This document shows, in pieces, positions 1 through 9,617 of a stretch of 64,000 nucleotides of DNA. The stretch's first letter is position 1; every line of letters starts with the position of its first letter. Where the stretch lies: NCBI RefSeq assembly GCF_036345155.1, contig NZ_CP107772.1, positions 3,782,001 through 3,846,000 of the forward strand, given 5' to 3'. The translations under genes and the position numbers were made by a program. This stretch comes from Streptomyces sp. NBC_00582. Lineage in GTDB: Bacteria > Actinomycetota > Actinomycetes > Streptomycetales > Streptomycetaceae. The notes below the pieces were generated by a model that was given only the letters and a program-made list of their open reading frames with translations, was not told the origin of the DNA and ran no database searches.

Positions 1-4
1 TGCG

Positions 5-1783
5 ATGACGGCGGGTGGGACGACGGCCGGTGAGGTGACGGCCGGTGAGGGGCGGCTGCCGATCGCCGGGACGGCCGAGGTGCGGCGGGCCGCGGGCCGG
101 CTGGTGCGGGCCGACGCCCGGGCCGTGGCGGGGGCGCTGGCGCTGAACGCGCTGGCCGCCGGCGTGGGGCTGGCCGGGCCCTGGCTGCTGGGCCGGATCA
201 TCGACGAGGTGCGCGCCGGGGCCGGGCTCGCGACCGTGGACCGGCTGGCCCTCGCGATCGTGCTGTGCGCGCTCGCCCAGTTGCTGCTGGTCCGCTGGGC
301 GCGCTACGCGGGGCACCGGTTCGGTGAGCGGACGCTGGCCCGGGTGCGGGAGGAGTTCGTCGACCGGGCGCTGGCCCTGCCCGCGTCGGTCGTGGAGCGG
401 GCCGGCACCGGAGATCTGACCACGCGCGGCACCGCCGACGTGGCGGCCGTCGGCACGACCCTGCGGGACGCCGGGCCCGAGCTGCTGGTGTGCGGGGTGC
501 AGGCGCTGTTCATGCTCGCCGCGGTGTTCGTGATCGACCCGCTGCTCGGCGCGGTCGGAGTGCTCGGCCTGACCCCGATCTGGTGCGCGTTGCGCTGGTA
601 TCTGCGCCGGGCCCGCTCGGCCTATCTCACCCAGGGCGCGGCGGACTCGGAGGTCGCCGAGGCCCTCGCCTCGACCGCGGCCGGCGCCCGTACCGTCGAG
701 ACGTTCCGGCTCGGGGAGCGGCGCACGGCGGTGAGCCGGGGCACGCTCGCGACCGCGCGCCGCACCCGTTTCCACACGCTGTATCTGCGGAGCGTGTTCT
801 TCCCGGTCGTGGAGGTGTCGTACGCGCTGCCGGTGGCCGGTGTGCTGCTGCTCGGCGGGGTGCTGCAGGCGCGGGGGGTGGTGAGTCTGGGCGCGGTGGT
901 GGCGGCGGCGCTGTATCTGCGGCAGTTCACCGAGCCGCTGGACGAGATCCTGATCAGGGTCGAGCAACTGCAGTCGAGCACCGCCTCGTTCGCCCGGGTG
1001 GAGGGGCTCGCGCGGGTGCCCGGGGGCGCGGAGGACACCGGGCGGACCCCGGCGGACGACCGGATCGACGTGATCGGGGTGCGGTACGCCTACGAACGCG
1101 GCGGCGAGGTGCTGCGCGGGGTGGACCTGACGGTGACGCCCGGGGAGCGGCTCGCGGTGGTCGGTCCGTCCGGCGCCGGGAAGACCACGCTGAGCCGGCT
1201 CCTCGCGGGCATGGACGCGCCGACCGCCGGCACGGTGACGGTGGGCGGGGTGCCGGTCGCCGAGCTGGCGCCGGAGGCGCTGCGCCGGCAGGTCGTGCTG
1301 GTCACCCAGGAGCACCACGTCTTCCTCGGCACGGTCCGGGACAACCTGCTGATCGCCGAACCGGGCGCCCCCGACGAGGAGTTGTGGGCGGCGCTGGCCG
1401 CGGTCGGCGCGGACGGCTGGGTGCGGGAACTGCCCGACGGCCTCGACACCGGTCTGGGCGGCTCGGGCGTGCGCACGGACGGCTCACAGGCGCAGCAACT
1501 CGCCCTGGCCCGGGTGGTGCTGGCCGACCCGCACACGCTGATCCTGGACGAGGCGACGGCCCTGCTGGACCCGGCCACGGCCCGGCACACCGAGCGCGCG
1601 CTGGCCGCCGTGCTGCGCGGGCGTACGGTCATCGCGATCGCGCACCGGCTGCACACCGCGCACGACGCGGACCGGGTGGCGGTGATGGAGGACGGCCGGC
1701 TCACCGAGCTCGGTACGCACGAGGAACTGGTGGCGGCGGGCGGGGCGTACGCGGCGCTGTGGGGGACCTGGCACGGCGGGTGA
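5..1783 (+). CDS. ABC exporter half-transporter (permease fused to ATPase)
   Basis: This 592-residue protein has a six-helix exporter membrane domain in about the first 310 residues, followed by an ATP-binding domain. The Walker A motif GPSGAGKTT is at about 387-395, Walker B (LILDEA) ends near D515/E516, and a switch histidine follows in IAIAHRL. The signature is degenerate: TDGSQ near 491-495 where LSGGQ is expected. Such asymmetric signatures occur in heterodimeric exporters. The ATG lies inside an ATGA context at the window edge, so an upstream gene probably ends here and is coupled to it, likely the partner half-transporter. The substrate cannot be told. Confidence 0.9.
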   Translation: MTAGGTTAGEVTAGEGRLPIAGTAEVRRAAGRLVRADARAVAGALALNALAAGVGLAGPWLLGRIIDEVRAGAGLATVDRLALAIVLCALAQLLLVRWARYAGHRFGERTLARVREEFVDRALALPASVVERAGTGDLTTRGTADVAAVGTTLRDAGPELLVCGVQALFMLAAVFVIDPLLGAVGVLGLTPIWCALRWYLRRARSAYLTQGAADSEVAEALASTAAGARTVETFRLGERRTAVSRGTLATARRTRFHTLYLRSVFFPVVEVSYALPVAGVLLLGGVLQARGVVSLGAVVAAALYLRQFTEPLDEILIRVEQLQSSTASFARVEGLARVPGGAEDTGRTPADDRIDVIGVRYAYERGGEVLRGVDLTVTPGERLAVVGPSGAGKTTLSRLLAGMDAPTAGTVTVGGVPVAELAPEALRRQVVLVTQEHHVFLGTVRDNLLIAEPGAPDEELWAALAAVGADGWVRELPDGLDTGLGGSGVRTDGSQAQQLALARVVLADPHTLILDEATALLDPATARHTERALAAVLRGRTVIAIAHRLHTAHDADRVAVMEDGRLTELGTHEELVAAGGAYAALWGTWHGG

Positions 1784-2017
1784 ACCCGCCCGACTCGTCC
1801 GGATAACGAACATGAACTCCCGGACAACGGACCGTTTCCGGCCAAATTCCTGACGCGCTCCTGACAGACAGCGCAATCCACTGCCACTCTTCCCACTGCT
1901 ACTTCACAGCAACCCCACAGCTACACCGTTCTGCGTACCGCCCAGTCGTGTCCGGACGGCCCACCCGCCGGCCGGTCTCCCCAGGCCGCGTGATCCGCGG
2001 CCGCGCAGAAGGAGTCA

Positions 2018-4066
2018 GTGTTGAGAAGCAGTTCCTCTCGCAGACGCACCTCCCACACCCCGTACCGCAAGGCCGCGGCCGTCGCCCTCGTCGGTGTCTC
2101 CGCGCTGATCGCCGCCGCCGTGCAGTCGGGCGCGGCCACCGCCGCCCCGGAGAAGGCTCCGGCGGCCGGCCAGGCCCGCCCCGGCGCCGAGTCGGTCCGG
2201 CTCACCCCCGCCCAGCGCGCCGAGCTGATACGCAAGGCCGACGCCGGCAAGGCGGCCACCGCCAGGGAGCTGGGCCTCGGCGCCAAGGAGGCGCTCGTCG
2301 TCCGTGACGTGGTCAAGGACGCGGACGGCACCGTCCACACGCGCTACGAGCGCACCTACGCCGGGCTGCCCGTCCTCGGCGGCGACCTGGTCGTCGAGAA
2401 GGCGAAGTCCGGCGCGACCGAGGACGTCACCAGGGCGACGAAGGCCTCCATCAAGGTCGCCTCGCTGACGCCCACTGTCACCGCGGCCAAGGCGGAGAAG
2501 CAGGCCCTGACGCTGGCCAAGGCGGACGGCGCCGAGAAGGCGGACACGCACCGCGCGCCGCGCAAGGTGATCTGGGCGGCGAACGGCACCCCGGTCCTCG
2601 CGTACGAGACGGTCGTCGGCGGCCTCCAGGAGGACGGCACCCCGAACGAGCTGCACGTCGTCACCGACGCGGCCACCGGCAAGAAGCTCTACGAGTACCA
2701 GGGCATCGAGACCGGCACCGGCAACACCATGTACAGCGGCACGGTGACGCTCGGCACCACGCAGTCCGGGTCGACGTACAACCTGACCGACGCGGCCCGC
2801 GGCAACCACAAGACGTACAACCTCAACCGGGGCACCTCCGGCACCGGCACGCTGTTCTCCGGCTCCGACGACGTCTGGGGCAACGGCGCCGCGTCCAACG
2901 CGGAGACCGCGGGCGCCGACGCCCACTACGGCGCGGCCCTGACCTGGGACTACTACAAGAACGTGCACGGGCGCAGCGGTATCCGCGGCGACGGCGTGGG
3001 CGCGTACTCGCGGGTCCACTACGGCAACAACTACGTCAACGCGTTCTGGTCGGACAGCTGCTTCTGCATGACGTACGGCGACGGCTCGGGCAACACCCAC
3101 CCGCTGACGGCGATCGACGTGGCCGGCCACGAGATGACCCACGGCGTCACCTCCAACACCGCGGGCCTGAACTACTCCGGCGAGTCCGGCGGCCTCAACG
3201 AGGCCACCTCGGACATCTTCGGCACGTCGGTGGAGTTCTACGCCAACAACGCCTCGGACGTCGGTGACTACCTCATCGGCGAGGAGATCGACATCAACGG
3301 CGACGGCACGCCGCTGCGGTACATGGACAAGCCGAGCAAGGACGGCTCGTCGAAGGACAGCTGGTACTCCGGGATCGGCTCGGTCGACGTGCACTACTCG
3401 TCCGGCCCGGCGAACCACTTCTTCTACCTCCTCTCGGAGGGCAGCGGCACCAAGACGATCAACGGTGTCACCTACAACTCGCCCACCGCGGACGGCCTCG
3501 CGGTCACCGGCATCGGCCGGGACAAGGCGGAGAAGATCTGGTTCCGCGCCCTGACCACGAAGTTCACCTCGACCACCAACTACGCGGGCGCCCGCACCGG
3601 CACCCTCGCGGCGGCCGGTGAGCTGTACGGCACGACGAGCGCCGAGTACACCGCGGTGGCCAACGCCTGGGCAGGCGTGGCGGTCGGCTCGCGGCCCGGC
3701 GGCGGAGGCGGCGGTGGCACCTCCTTCGAGAACACCGCCGACGTGTCGATCCCGGACAACGGGGCGGCGGTCACCTCGTCGATCACCGTCTCCGGCCGGA
3801 CGGGCAACGCGCCCTCCAACCTCCAGGTCGGGGTGGACATCGTCCACACCTACATCGGTGACCTCCAGGTGCAGCTCGTCGCCCCCGACGGCACGGCGTA
3901 CACGCTGAAGGCGTACGGCACCGGCGGCAGCACGGACAACATCAGCACCACCTACACGGTGAACGCCTCGTCCGAGGTCGCCAACGGGGTCTGGCAGTTG
4001 CGGGTCCAGGACAACGCGGCCGTCGACACCGGCTACATCAACAGCTGGAAGCTGACCTTCCCGTAG
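2018..4066 (+). CDS. Secreted M4 (thermolysin-type) zinc metalloprotease with C-terminal P domain
   Basis: A 682-residue secreted neutral protease. The GTG start follows a GAAGGAG ribosome site. A Sec-type signal peptide (arginine-rich, then a hydrophobic stretch to about residue 42) leads into an FTP/PepSY inhibitory propeptide. The catalytic domain has zinc ligands H371 and H375 in HEMTH with E372 as general base, third ligand E395 in GLNEATSD, and transition-state histidine H459. These spacings match thermolysin. After a poly-Gly linker near 565-572 the C-terminal part is a P/proprotein-convertase beta domain, which the next gene lacks. Predicted to degrade extracellular protein. The tandem paralogue follows after a terminator. 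Confidence 0.95.
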   Translation: MLRSSSSRRRTSHTPYRKAAAVALVGVSALIAAAVQSGAATAAPEKAPAAGQARPGAESVRLTPAQRAELIRKADAGKAATARELGLGAKEALVVRDVVKDADGTVHTRYERTYAGLPVLGGDLVVEKAKSGATEDVTRATKASIKVASLTPTVTAAKAEKQALTLAKADGAEKADTHRAPRKVIWAANGTPVLAYETVVGGLQEDGTPNELHVVTDAATGKKLYEYQGIETGTGNTMYSGTVTLGTTQSGSTYNLTDAARGNHKTYNLNRGTSGTGTLFSGSDDVWGNGAASNAETAGADAHYGAALTWDYYKNVHGRSGIRGDGVGAYSRVHYGNNYVNAFWSDSCFCMTYGDGSGNTHPLTAIDVAGHEMTHGVTSNTAGLNYSGESGGLNEATSDIFGTSVEFYANNASDVGDYLIGEEIDINGDGTPLRYMDKPSKDGSSKDSWYSGIGSVDVHYSSGPANHFFYLLSEGSGTKTINGVTYNSPTADGLAVTGIGRDKAEKIWFRALTTKFTSTTNYAGARTGTLAAAGELYGTTSAEYTAVANAWAGVAVGSRPGGGGGGGTSFENTADVSIPDNGAAVTSSITVSGRTGNAPSNLQVGVDIVHTYIGDLQVQLVAPDGTAYTLKAYGTGGSTDNISTTYTVNASSEVANGVWQLRVQDNAAVDTGYINSWKLTFP

Positions 4067-4388
4067 GTCGCCGACAGGCTGCTCACAGGGCGCCGCTCCG
4101 GGGTTCGCACCCTCGGGGCGGCGCCCCTTTTATCGGCCTTTCACTGACCTTGTTGCATTGCTTTTTGCCATCCGATTGCCCTCGACCTGTTGGCCCTTTA
4201 CCGAGGTCAAGTCGGTTTACATTCCGGCAATGTTCATTCGCTCGTCGATTTTCAGCCAACATCAGATGGGGGTCCTGACATGTACGCGACCTTGATGCGA
4301 GGCTTCCTGGCAACCGCCGCACAACTTCACCACAGCTTCGGTCGGCATCCCCACGCCGTCCGGGCACCCCCACACCCAAGGAGCTTGT
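4067..4388. other. Intergenic region between the two M4 protease genes
   Basis: These 322 bp hold the terminator of the first protease gene (4088-4130). Then comes an unusually AT-rich stretch (about 4140-4275) that probably contains the promoter of the second protease. It has several T-runs and a possible -10 TACATT near 4217, but no convincing -35. The ribosome site AAGGAG at 4378-4383 ends the region. I see no small gene here. Confidence 0.6.
4088..4130 (+). terminator. Intrinsic terminator after the first M4 protease
   Basis: A perfect 9-bp stem, GGGCGCCGC at 4088-4096 with GCGGCGCCC at 4118-4126, is followed by CTTTTAT. It sits 21 bp after the protease stop codon and separates the two protease genes. 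Confidence 0.85.
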
Positions 4389-6053
4389 GTGACCTCCCTC
4401 TACGCGCGTCACAAGCGCACCACCCTGGCGATCGCCACCGCTGTCGCGGCCGGAGCCCTGGTGACCACCGGTCTGACCTCCGGTGCCGTGGCCGCCCCGA
4501 CCGCCACGGACGCCGCCGCCAAGCCGTCGGCCGCGCCGACCGCGCTCTCCGCCTCCGCGCGCACCGCGCTGATCAAGGACAAGCAGGCCGACGCGAGCGC
4601 GACCGCGCAGGAGATAGGCCTCGGCACCAAGGAGAAGCTGGTCGTCCGGGACGTCGTCAAGGACGCGGACGGCACGGTCCACACGCGCTACGAGCGGACC
4701 TACGCGGGCCTGCCGGTGCTCGGCGGCGACCTGGTCGTCCACGAGTCGGCCTCCGGCGCGAACAAGGGCGTCACCAAGGCGACGAAGACCACCATCAAGG
4801 TCGCCTCGCTCAAGCCGGTCGTCACCGCCGCCAAGGCGGAGAAGCAGGCGCTGACCCTCGCCAAGGCCGCCGGCTCGGCCAAGACCGCGGCCGACAACGC
4901 TCCCCGCAAGGTGATCTGGGCGGGCAACGGCAGCAAGCCGGTCCTCGCCTACGAGACGGTCGTCGGCGGCCTCCAGGACGACGGCACCCCGAACGAGCTG
5001 CACGTCGTCACCGACGCGGCCACCGGCAAGAAGCTCTACGAGTACCAGGGCATCGAGACCGGCACCGGCAAGAGCCTGTACTCCGGCACCGTCAGCCTGA
5101 ACACCACTCTGTCGGGCTCGACGTACCAGCTGACCGACGGCACCCGCGGCGGCCACAAGACGTACAACAAGGCGCACGGCACGTCCTCCTCGGCGGGCAC
5201 CCTGTTCACCGACGCCGACGACACCTGGGGCACCGGCGCGGCCTCCAGCTCCACCACGGACCAGACCGCCGCCGTCGACGCCGCCTACGGCGCCCAGGTC
5301 ACCTGGGACTTCTACAAGTCGACCTTCGGCCGCAGCGGCATCAAGAACAACGGCGTGGCCGCCTACTCCCGCGTGCACTACGGCAACGCGTACGTCAACG
5401 CGTTCTGGGACGACAGCTGCTTCTGCATGACGTACGGCGACGGCGAGGGCAACGTCAACCCGCTGACCTCGCTGGACGTGGCGGGCCACGAGATGAGCCA
5501 CGGCGTCACCGCGAACACCGCGGGCCTGAACTACTCCGGCGAGTCCGGCGGCCTCAACGAGGCCACCTCGGACATCTTCGGCACGGGCGTGGAGTTCTAC
5601 GCGGCCAACTCCAACGACCCCGGTGACTACCTCATCGGCGAGAAGATCGACATCAACGGCGACGGCACCCCGCTGCGCTACATGGACAAGCCCAGCAAGG
5701 ACGGCGGCTCGTCGGACTACTGGTCCTCCTCCGTCGGCAGCAAGGACGTCCACTACTCGTCCGGTGTCGCGAACCACTTCTTCTACCTGCTGTCCGAGGG
5801 CAGCGGCTCGAAGACGATCAACGGCGTGACCTACAACTCGCCGACCTACAACAGCTCCACGATCACCGGCATCGGCCGCGCCAAGGCGCTGCAGATCTGG
5901 TACAAGGCGCTGACGACGTACATGACCTCGACGACGAACTACAAGGGCGCCCGCACGGCGACCCTGAGCGCGGCGTCGGCCCTGTACGGCTCCAGCAGCA
6001 CCGAGTACGCCACGGTCGCCGCGGCCTGGACGGCGGTCAACGTCACCGGCTGA
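4389..6053 (+). CDS. Secreted M4 (thermolysin-type) zinc metalloprotease, tandem paralogue
   Basis: A 554-residue secreted protease starting at GTG five bases after AAGGAG. It has a signal peptide, an FTP/PepSY propeptide and a catalytic domain with zinc ligands H367 and H371 (HEMSH) and E391. It ends soon after the M4 C-terminal domain and has no P domain. Long stretches of the propeptide and catalytic domain are identical to the upstream paralogue, for example VVRDVVKDADGTVHTRYERT and TPNELHVVTDAATGKK, so this is a tandem duplication. A separate leader and terminator imply its own transcript. Confidence 0.95.
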   Translation: MTSLYARHKRTTLAIATAVAAGALVTTGLTSGAVAAPTATDAAAKPSAAPTALSASARTALIKDKQADASATAQEIGLGTKEKLVVRDVVKDADGTVHTRYERTYAGLPVLGGDLVVHESASGANKGVTKATKTTIKVASLKPVVTAAKAEKQALTLAKAAGSAKTAADNAPRKVIWAGNGSKPVLAYETVVGGLQDDGTPNELHVVTDAATGKKLYEYQGIETGTGKSLYSGTVSLNTTLSGSTYQLTDGTRGGHKTYNKAHGTSSSAGTLFTDADDTWGTGAASSSTTDQTAAVDAAYGAQVTWDFYKSTFGRSGIKNNGVAAYSRVHYGNAYVNAFWDDSCFCMTYGDGEGNVNPLTSLDVAGHEMSHGVTANTAGLNYSGESGGLNEATSDIFGTGVEFYAANSNDPGDYLIGEKIDINGDGTPLRYMDKPSKDGGSSDYWSSSVGSKDVHYSSGVANHFFYLLSEGSGSKTINGVTYNSPTYNSSTITGIGRAKALQIWYKALTTYMTSTTNYKGARTATLSAASALYGSSSTEYATVAAAWTAVNVTG

Positions 6054-6072
6054 CGACCTGAAGCACGAGGTG

Positions 6073-6111
6073 GGGCGGTACCCGGGACGAAGGCATCCCC
6101 GGGTACCGCCC
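6073..6111 (+). terminator. Strong hairpin after the second M4 protease
   Basis: A perfect 14-bp stem, GGGCGGTACCCGGG at 6073-6086 with CCCGGGTACCGCCC at 6098-6111, encloses an 11-nt loop. Only a short T-containing tail follows, so it is a stem-type terminator of the kind common in Streptomyces. It ends 14 bp before the next start codon. Confidence 0.75.
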
Positions 6112-6125
6112 TACCCTTGTCTCCC

Positions 6126-6644
6126 ATGCCGCCCAAGGACTTCACCTACGACGACGTCGGCGCGACCCGCGACCGCCCCGGCTTCTGCCCGCCCGGTTTC
6201 CACCCCCTGCACGTGCGCACCCGCATCGGCGAGGGCCACGACCTCTTCCGGCGCGCGGCGGACGCCGTCATGACCTGGGAGATGCACCGCGCGATGGGCG
6301 TCGGCGTCGACACCCCGGCGGACCGCGCGGCCCCCGACGTGGACGTCACGATCATCCTGGCCGGCCTGATCAAGGCCCCCTGCCGCGTCATATGGACGGC
6401 CGACGAACACCGCCGCGCGGGCTGGGCCTACGGCACCCTCGCCGGCCACCCGGAGAGCGGTGAGGAGTCCTTCCTCGTCGACCGCACCGGCGACGGCACG
6501 GTCTGGCTGACGGTCTCGGCCTTCAGCCGCGCGGCGAAGTGGTACGCCCGGGCGGCGGGACCGGCGACCCGGGGGCTGCAGCAGGCGTACGCCCGGCGGT
6601 GCGGAACGGTGCTGCGGGGGCTGTGCGCGGACGGACAGCCGTAG
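6126..6644 (+). CDS. DUF1990 family protein
   Basis: A 172-residue soluble protein of the DUF1990 family, recognised by FTYDDVGATRD at the N terminus, the WEMHRAMGV core and the C-terminal SAFSRAAKWYARAAGP segment. The function of this family is unknown. I chose ATG 6126 because the family begins M-P-x-K-x-F-T-Y. An in-frame TTG lies 9 bp upstream. No Shine-Dalgarno sequence is visible and the terminator hairpin ends close by, so a leaderless or very short leader transcript is possible. Confidence 0.85.
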   Translation: MPPKDFTYDDVGATRDRPGFCPPGFHPLHVRTRIGEGHDLFRRAADAVMTWEMHRAMGVGVDTPADRAAPDVDVTIILAGLIKAPCRVIWTADEHRRAGWAYGTLAGHPESGEESFLVDRTGDGTVWLTVSAFSRAAKWYARAAGPATRGLQQAYARRCGTVLRGLCADGQP

Positions 6645-6741
6645 GACCGCCGCCCCGCGCCGGCGCACCCGCGCGTCCTGCTGCGCGCGAGGGCGTCGGG
6701 CAGGCACTGACGCCGCCCGACGTCCTCGCCCCGGTGTACCG

Positions 6742-9366
6742 CTAGCGCATCAACACCCCCGCCCCCTCCACCCCGTCCTCCCCCGGCACCGCCAGCACCC
6801 CCAGTTCCGCGCCGGAGGCGAGGAGGCGGTGGGACGGGAGGATGCGGACCGTGTAGCCGTAGGGGCCCGTGCGGTCCAGGGAGAGGGGGCCCTCGTAGAG
6901 CCAGCGGCCCTCCAGGTCGGGGCCGGAGGCGGCCTTCAGGGGGACGGTGGCCGCGTCGGTGATGCGGTCCTCCTCGTCGACGCGGCCGGAGACGGCCTGC
7001 ACCTCGACGTCCTCGGGGGCGAGCTCGCCGAGACCCACCCGGACCCGGAGGGCGAGTGTGGTGCCGAGTTCCGCGGTGGTGGTGGCGACCGAGGTCTCGA
7101 CGTGGTCGACGGTCACCGCGTGCCAGGCGGAGCGCACCCGCGCCTTCCAGACCGCCAGTTCACGGGCGGTGTCGGGGCTCATCGCACGGTGCGCCTGGGC
7201 GGCCGGGGCGTAGAGGCGGTCGACGTACTCGCGGACCATCCGGCCGGCCAGGACCTTCGGGCCGAGCAGGGTGAGGGTCTGGCGCACCATCTCGATCCAG
7301 CGGTCGGGCAGACCCGCACGGCCCCGTTCGTAGAAGCGGGGCGTGATGCGCTGTTCCAGGAGGTCGTACAGCGCCGCCGCCTCGATGTCGTCGCGGTGGT
7401 CGGGGTCGGTGCCGGCGCCGTCCGCGGTGGGGATGGCCCAGCCGAAGTCGGGCTGGAACCACTCGTCCCACCAGCCGTCCAGGACGGAGAGGTTCAGACA
7501 GCCGTTGAGCGCCGCCTTCATTCCGCTCGTGCCACAGGCCTCCAGGGGGCGCAGGGGGTTGTTGAGCCAGATGTCGCAGCCCGGGTAGAGCTTCTGCGCC
7601 ATCGCCATGCCGTAGTCGGGGAGGAAGACGATCCGGTGGCGGACCCGCGGGTCGTCGGCGAACCGGACCAGCTCCTGGACCAGGCGTTTGCCGCCGTCGT
7701 CCGCCGGGTGCGCCTTGCCCGCGACCACGATCTGGATCGGGTGCGTCGGGTGCAGGAGAAGGTCCATCAGACGGTCGCGGTCCCGCAGCATCAGCGTCAG
7801 ACGCTTGTACGACGGGACGCGGCGCGCGAAGCCGATGGTGAGGACGTCCGGGTCCAGGACGCCGTCGATCCAGCCCAGTTCGGCCGTGCCCGCGCCCCGC
7901 TGGCGCCAGGAGGCCCGCAGCCGCTTGCGTACCTCCACCACCAGCTGCTCGCGCAGCACGCGCCGCAGGTCCCAGATGCTCTGGTCGGAGACGCCGGAGA
8001 CGACGTCCCAGCGGTCGCCGTCGCCGACGGCCAGCGCGTCCTCGGCACGCTGGGCGCCCACCCGGCGGGCGCCGAGCCTCAGCACCTCGGGGGCGACCCA
8101 GGTCGGGGCGTGCACCCCGTTGGTGACGGAGGTGATCGGCACCTCGTCGGGGTCGAAGCCGGGCCAGAGGCCGGAGAACATCTCCCGGCTGACATGACCG
8201 TGCAACAGCGAGACCCCATTGGCCCGCTGGGCGAGCCTGAGGCCCATCACGGCCATGTTGAAGAGGTTGGGTTCGCCGCCCGGGTAGGTCTCCATGCCGA
8301 GGCGCAGGATGCGGTCGACGTCCATGCGCGGGAGTTCGGCGTCGGCGCCGAAGTGGCGGGCGACCAGCTCGCGGTCGAAGCGGTCGATGCCGGCCGGGAC
8401 GGGGGTGTGGGTGGTGAACACGGTCCCCGCGCGGACCGCCTCCAGCCCCGAGTCGAAGTCCAGGCCGGTGTCGCAGAGTTCGGCGATCCGCTCCAGGCCC
8501 AGGAAACCCGCGTGCCCCTCGTTGGTGTGGAACACCTCGGGCGGGGCGTGCCCGGTGAGCCGGCAGTACGTCCGTACCGCCCGGACACCTCCTATGCCGA
8601 GCAGCATCTCCTGCAGCAGCCGGTGTTCGCTGCCGCCGCCGTAGAGCCGGTCGGTCACCCCGCGCTCGCCGTGGTCGTTCTCCTCGACGTCGGAGTCGAG
8701 CATCAGCAGGGGGACGCGGCCGACCCGGGCCAGCCAGACGCGGGCGTGCAGCGACCTTCCGCCGGGCAGGGCGAGGGAGACCCGGGCGGGGGTGCCGTCG
8801 TCCTCCCTCAGCAGGGTCAGCGGGAGTTCGTTGGGGTCGAGGACGGGATAGTGCTCCTGCTGCCAGCCGTCCCGGGAGAGGGTCTGGCGGAAGTAGCCGT
8901 GGCGGTAGAGGAGTCCGACACCGATCAGGGGGACGCCGAGATCGCTGGCGGCCTTCAGATGGTCACCGGCGAGGATGCCGAGGCCGCCGGAGTACTGGGG
9001 CAGGGCGGCGGTGATGCCGAACTCGGGGGAGAAGTAGGCGACGGCGGCGGGGAGATCGGCGACGGCGGGCTGGGTCTGGTACCAGCGGTCGCCGGTCAGG
9101 TAGTCGTGCAGATCGTCGACGGCGGCGGTCAGCCGGCGCAGGAACCGGCGGTCCTCGGCCAGTTCGGCGAGGCGCTCCGGCCGTACGCCGCCGAGCAGCC
9201 GTACCGGGTCCCCGTCGGAGACGGCCCAGCGCTCGGGGTCGACGGACTGGAAGAGTTCACGGGTGTCCGCATGCCATGACCAGCGCAGATTACGGGCCAG
9301 GTCACTGAGCGGCCGGAGGGGTTCGGGGAGAAGGGGTCGGACGGTGAATCGACGGATCGCCTTCAC
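6742..9366 (-). CDS. glgP: Alpha-glucan (glycogen/maltodextrin) phosphorylase, GT35
   Basis: An 874-residue phosphorylase that releases glucose-1-phosphate from alpha-1,4-glucan using pyridoxal phosphate. The PLP lysine is K617 in GTSGMKAALNG. The N terminus (KAIRRFTVRP, then a DUF3417-type domain with NLRWSWH) marks the actinobacterial AGP-like subfamily. The GTG at 9366 is preceded by AGGTGG and matches the family start; the frame stays open further upstream. It lies divergent from the secreted subtilase and near the glgE operon, so it probably supplies or drains the same glucan pool. Confidence 0.93.
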   Translation of the reverse strand: MKAIRRFTVRPLLPEPLRPLSDLARNLRWSWHADTRELFQSVDPERWAVSDGDPVRLLGGVRPERLAELAEDRRFLRRLTAAVDDLHDYLTGDRWYQTQPAVADLPAAVAYFSPEFGITAALPQYSGGLGILAGDHLKAASDLGVPLIGVGLLYRHGYFRQTLSRDGWQQEHYPVLDPNELPLTLLREDDGTPARVSLALPGGRSLHARVWLARVGRVPLLMLDSDVEENDHGERGVTDRLYGGGSEHRLLQEMLLGIGGVRAVRTYCRLTGHAPPEVFHTNEGHAGFLGLERIAELCDTGLDFDSGLEAVRAGTVFTTHTPVPAGIDRFDRELVARHFGADAELPRMDVDRILRLGMETYPGGEPNLFNMAVMGLRLAQRANGVSLLHGHVSREMFSGLWPGFDPDEVPITSVTNGVHAPTWVAPEVLRLGARRVGAQRAEDALAVGDGDRWDVVSGVSDQSIWDLRRVLREQLVVEVRKRLRASWRQRGAGTAELGWIDGVLDPDVLTIGFARRVPSYKRLTLMLRDRDRLMDLLLHPTHPIQIVVAGKAHPADDGGKRLVQELVRFADDPRVRHRIVFLPDYGMAMAQKLYPGCDIWLNNPLRPLEACGTSGMKAALNGCLNLSVLDGWWDEWFQPDFGWAIPTADGAGTDPDHRDDIEAAALYDLLEQRITPRFYERGRAGLPDRWIEMVRQTLTLLGPKVLAGRMVREYVDRLYAPAAQAHRAMSPDTARELAVWKARVRSAWHAVTVDHVETSVATTTAELGTTLALRVRVGLGELAPEDVEVQAVSGRVDEEDRITDAATVPLKAASGPDLEGRWLYEGPLSLDRTGPYGYTVRILPSHRLLASGAELGVLAVPGEDGVEGAGVLMR

Positions 9367-9617
9367 ATTCCACCTCGGCGTGGCGCGTTCGCGGGATGGA
9401 CGTACGGCTGTGTACGCCCGGTCATCCAGCACCGTACCGGTGTTGTCCTCGCCCCTGCCGGAGGCGAGACGGACCGGATCACGCAAACGACGATATGGCC
9501 GATTCACCCCCCTAGGCCACCTTGTGACCCTCCAGCCCGCACGAGAGGCTGCCCGGGGGCGCGCCCGGTTGTCGCACCGGTCCGGGGTGCGCCGAGTCGA
9601 GGAGGGGAACGCGAACC

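Noticed and set aside
490..1806. Long open frame overlapping the ABC exporter in another frame
   Set aside because: Its composition (Gly/Arg/Ala-rich, no domains) is that of a frame shadow in high-GC DNA; the true frame carries full ABC motifs.
2015..3847. Long minus-strand frame opposite the first M4 protease, and similar ones opposite the second protease, glgP and scy
   Set aside because: Val/Gly/Arg-rich antisense shadows without recognisable motifs, ribosome sites or neighbours.
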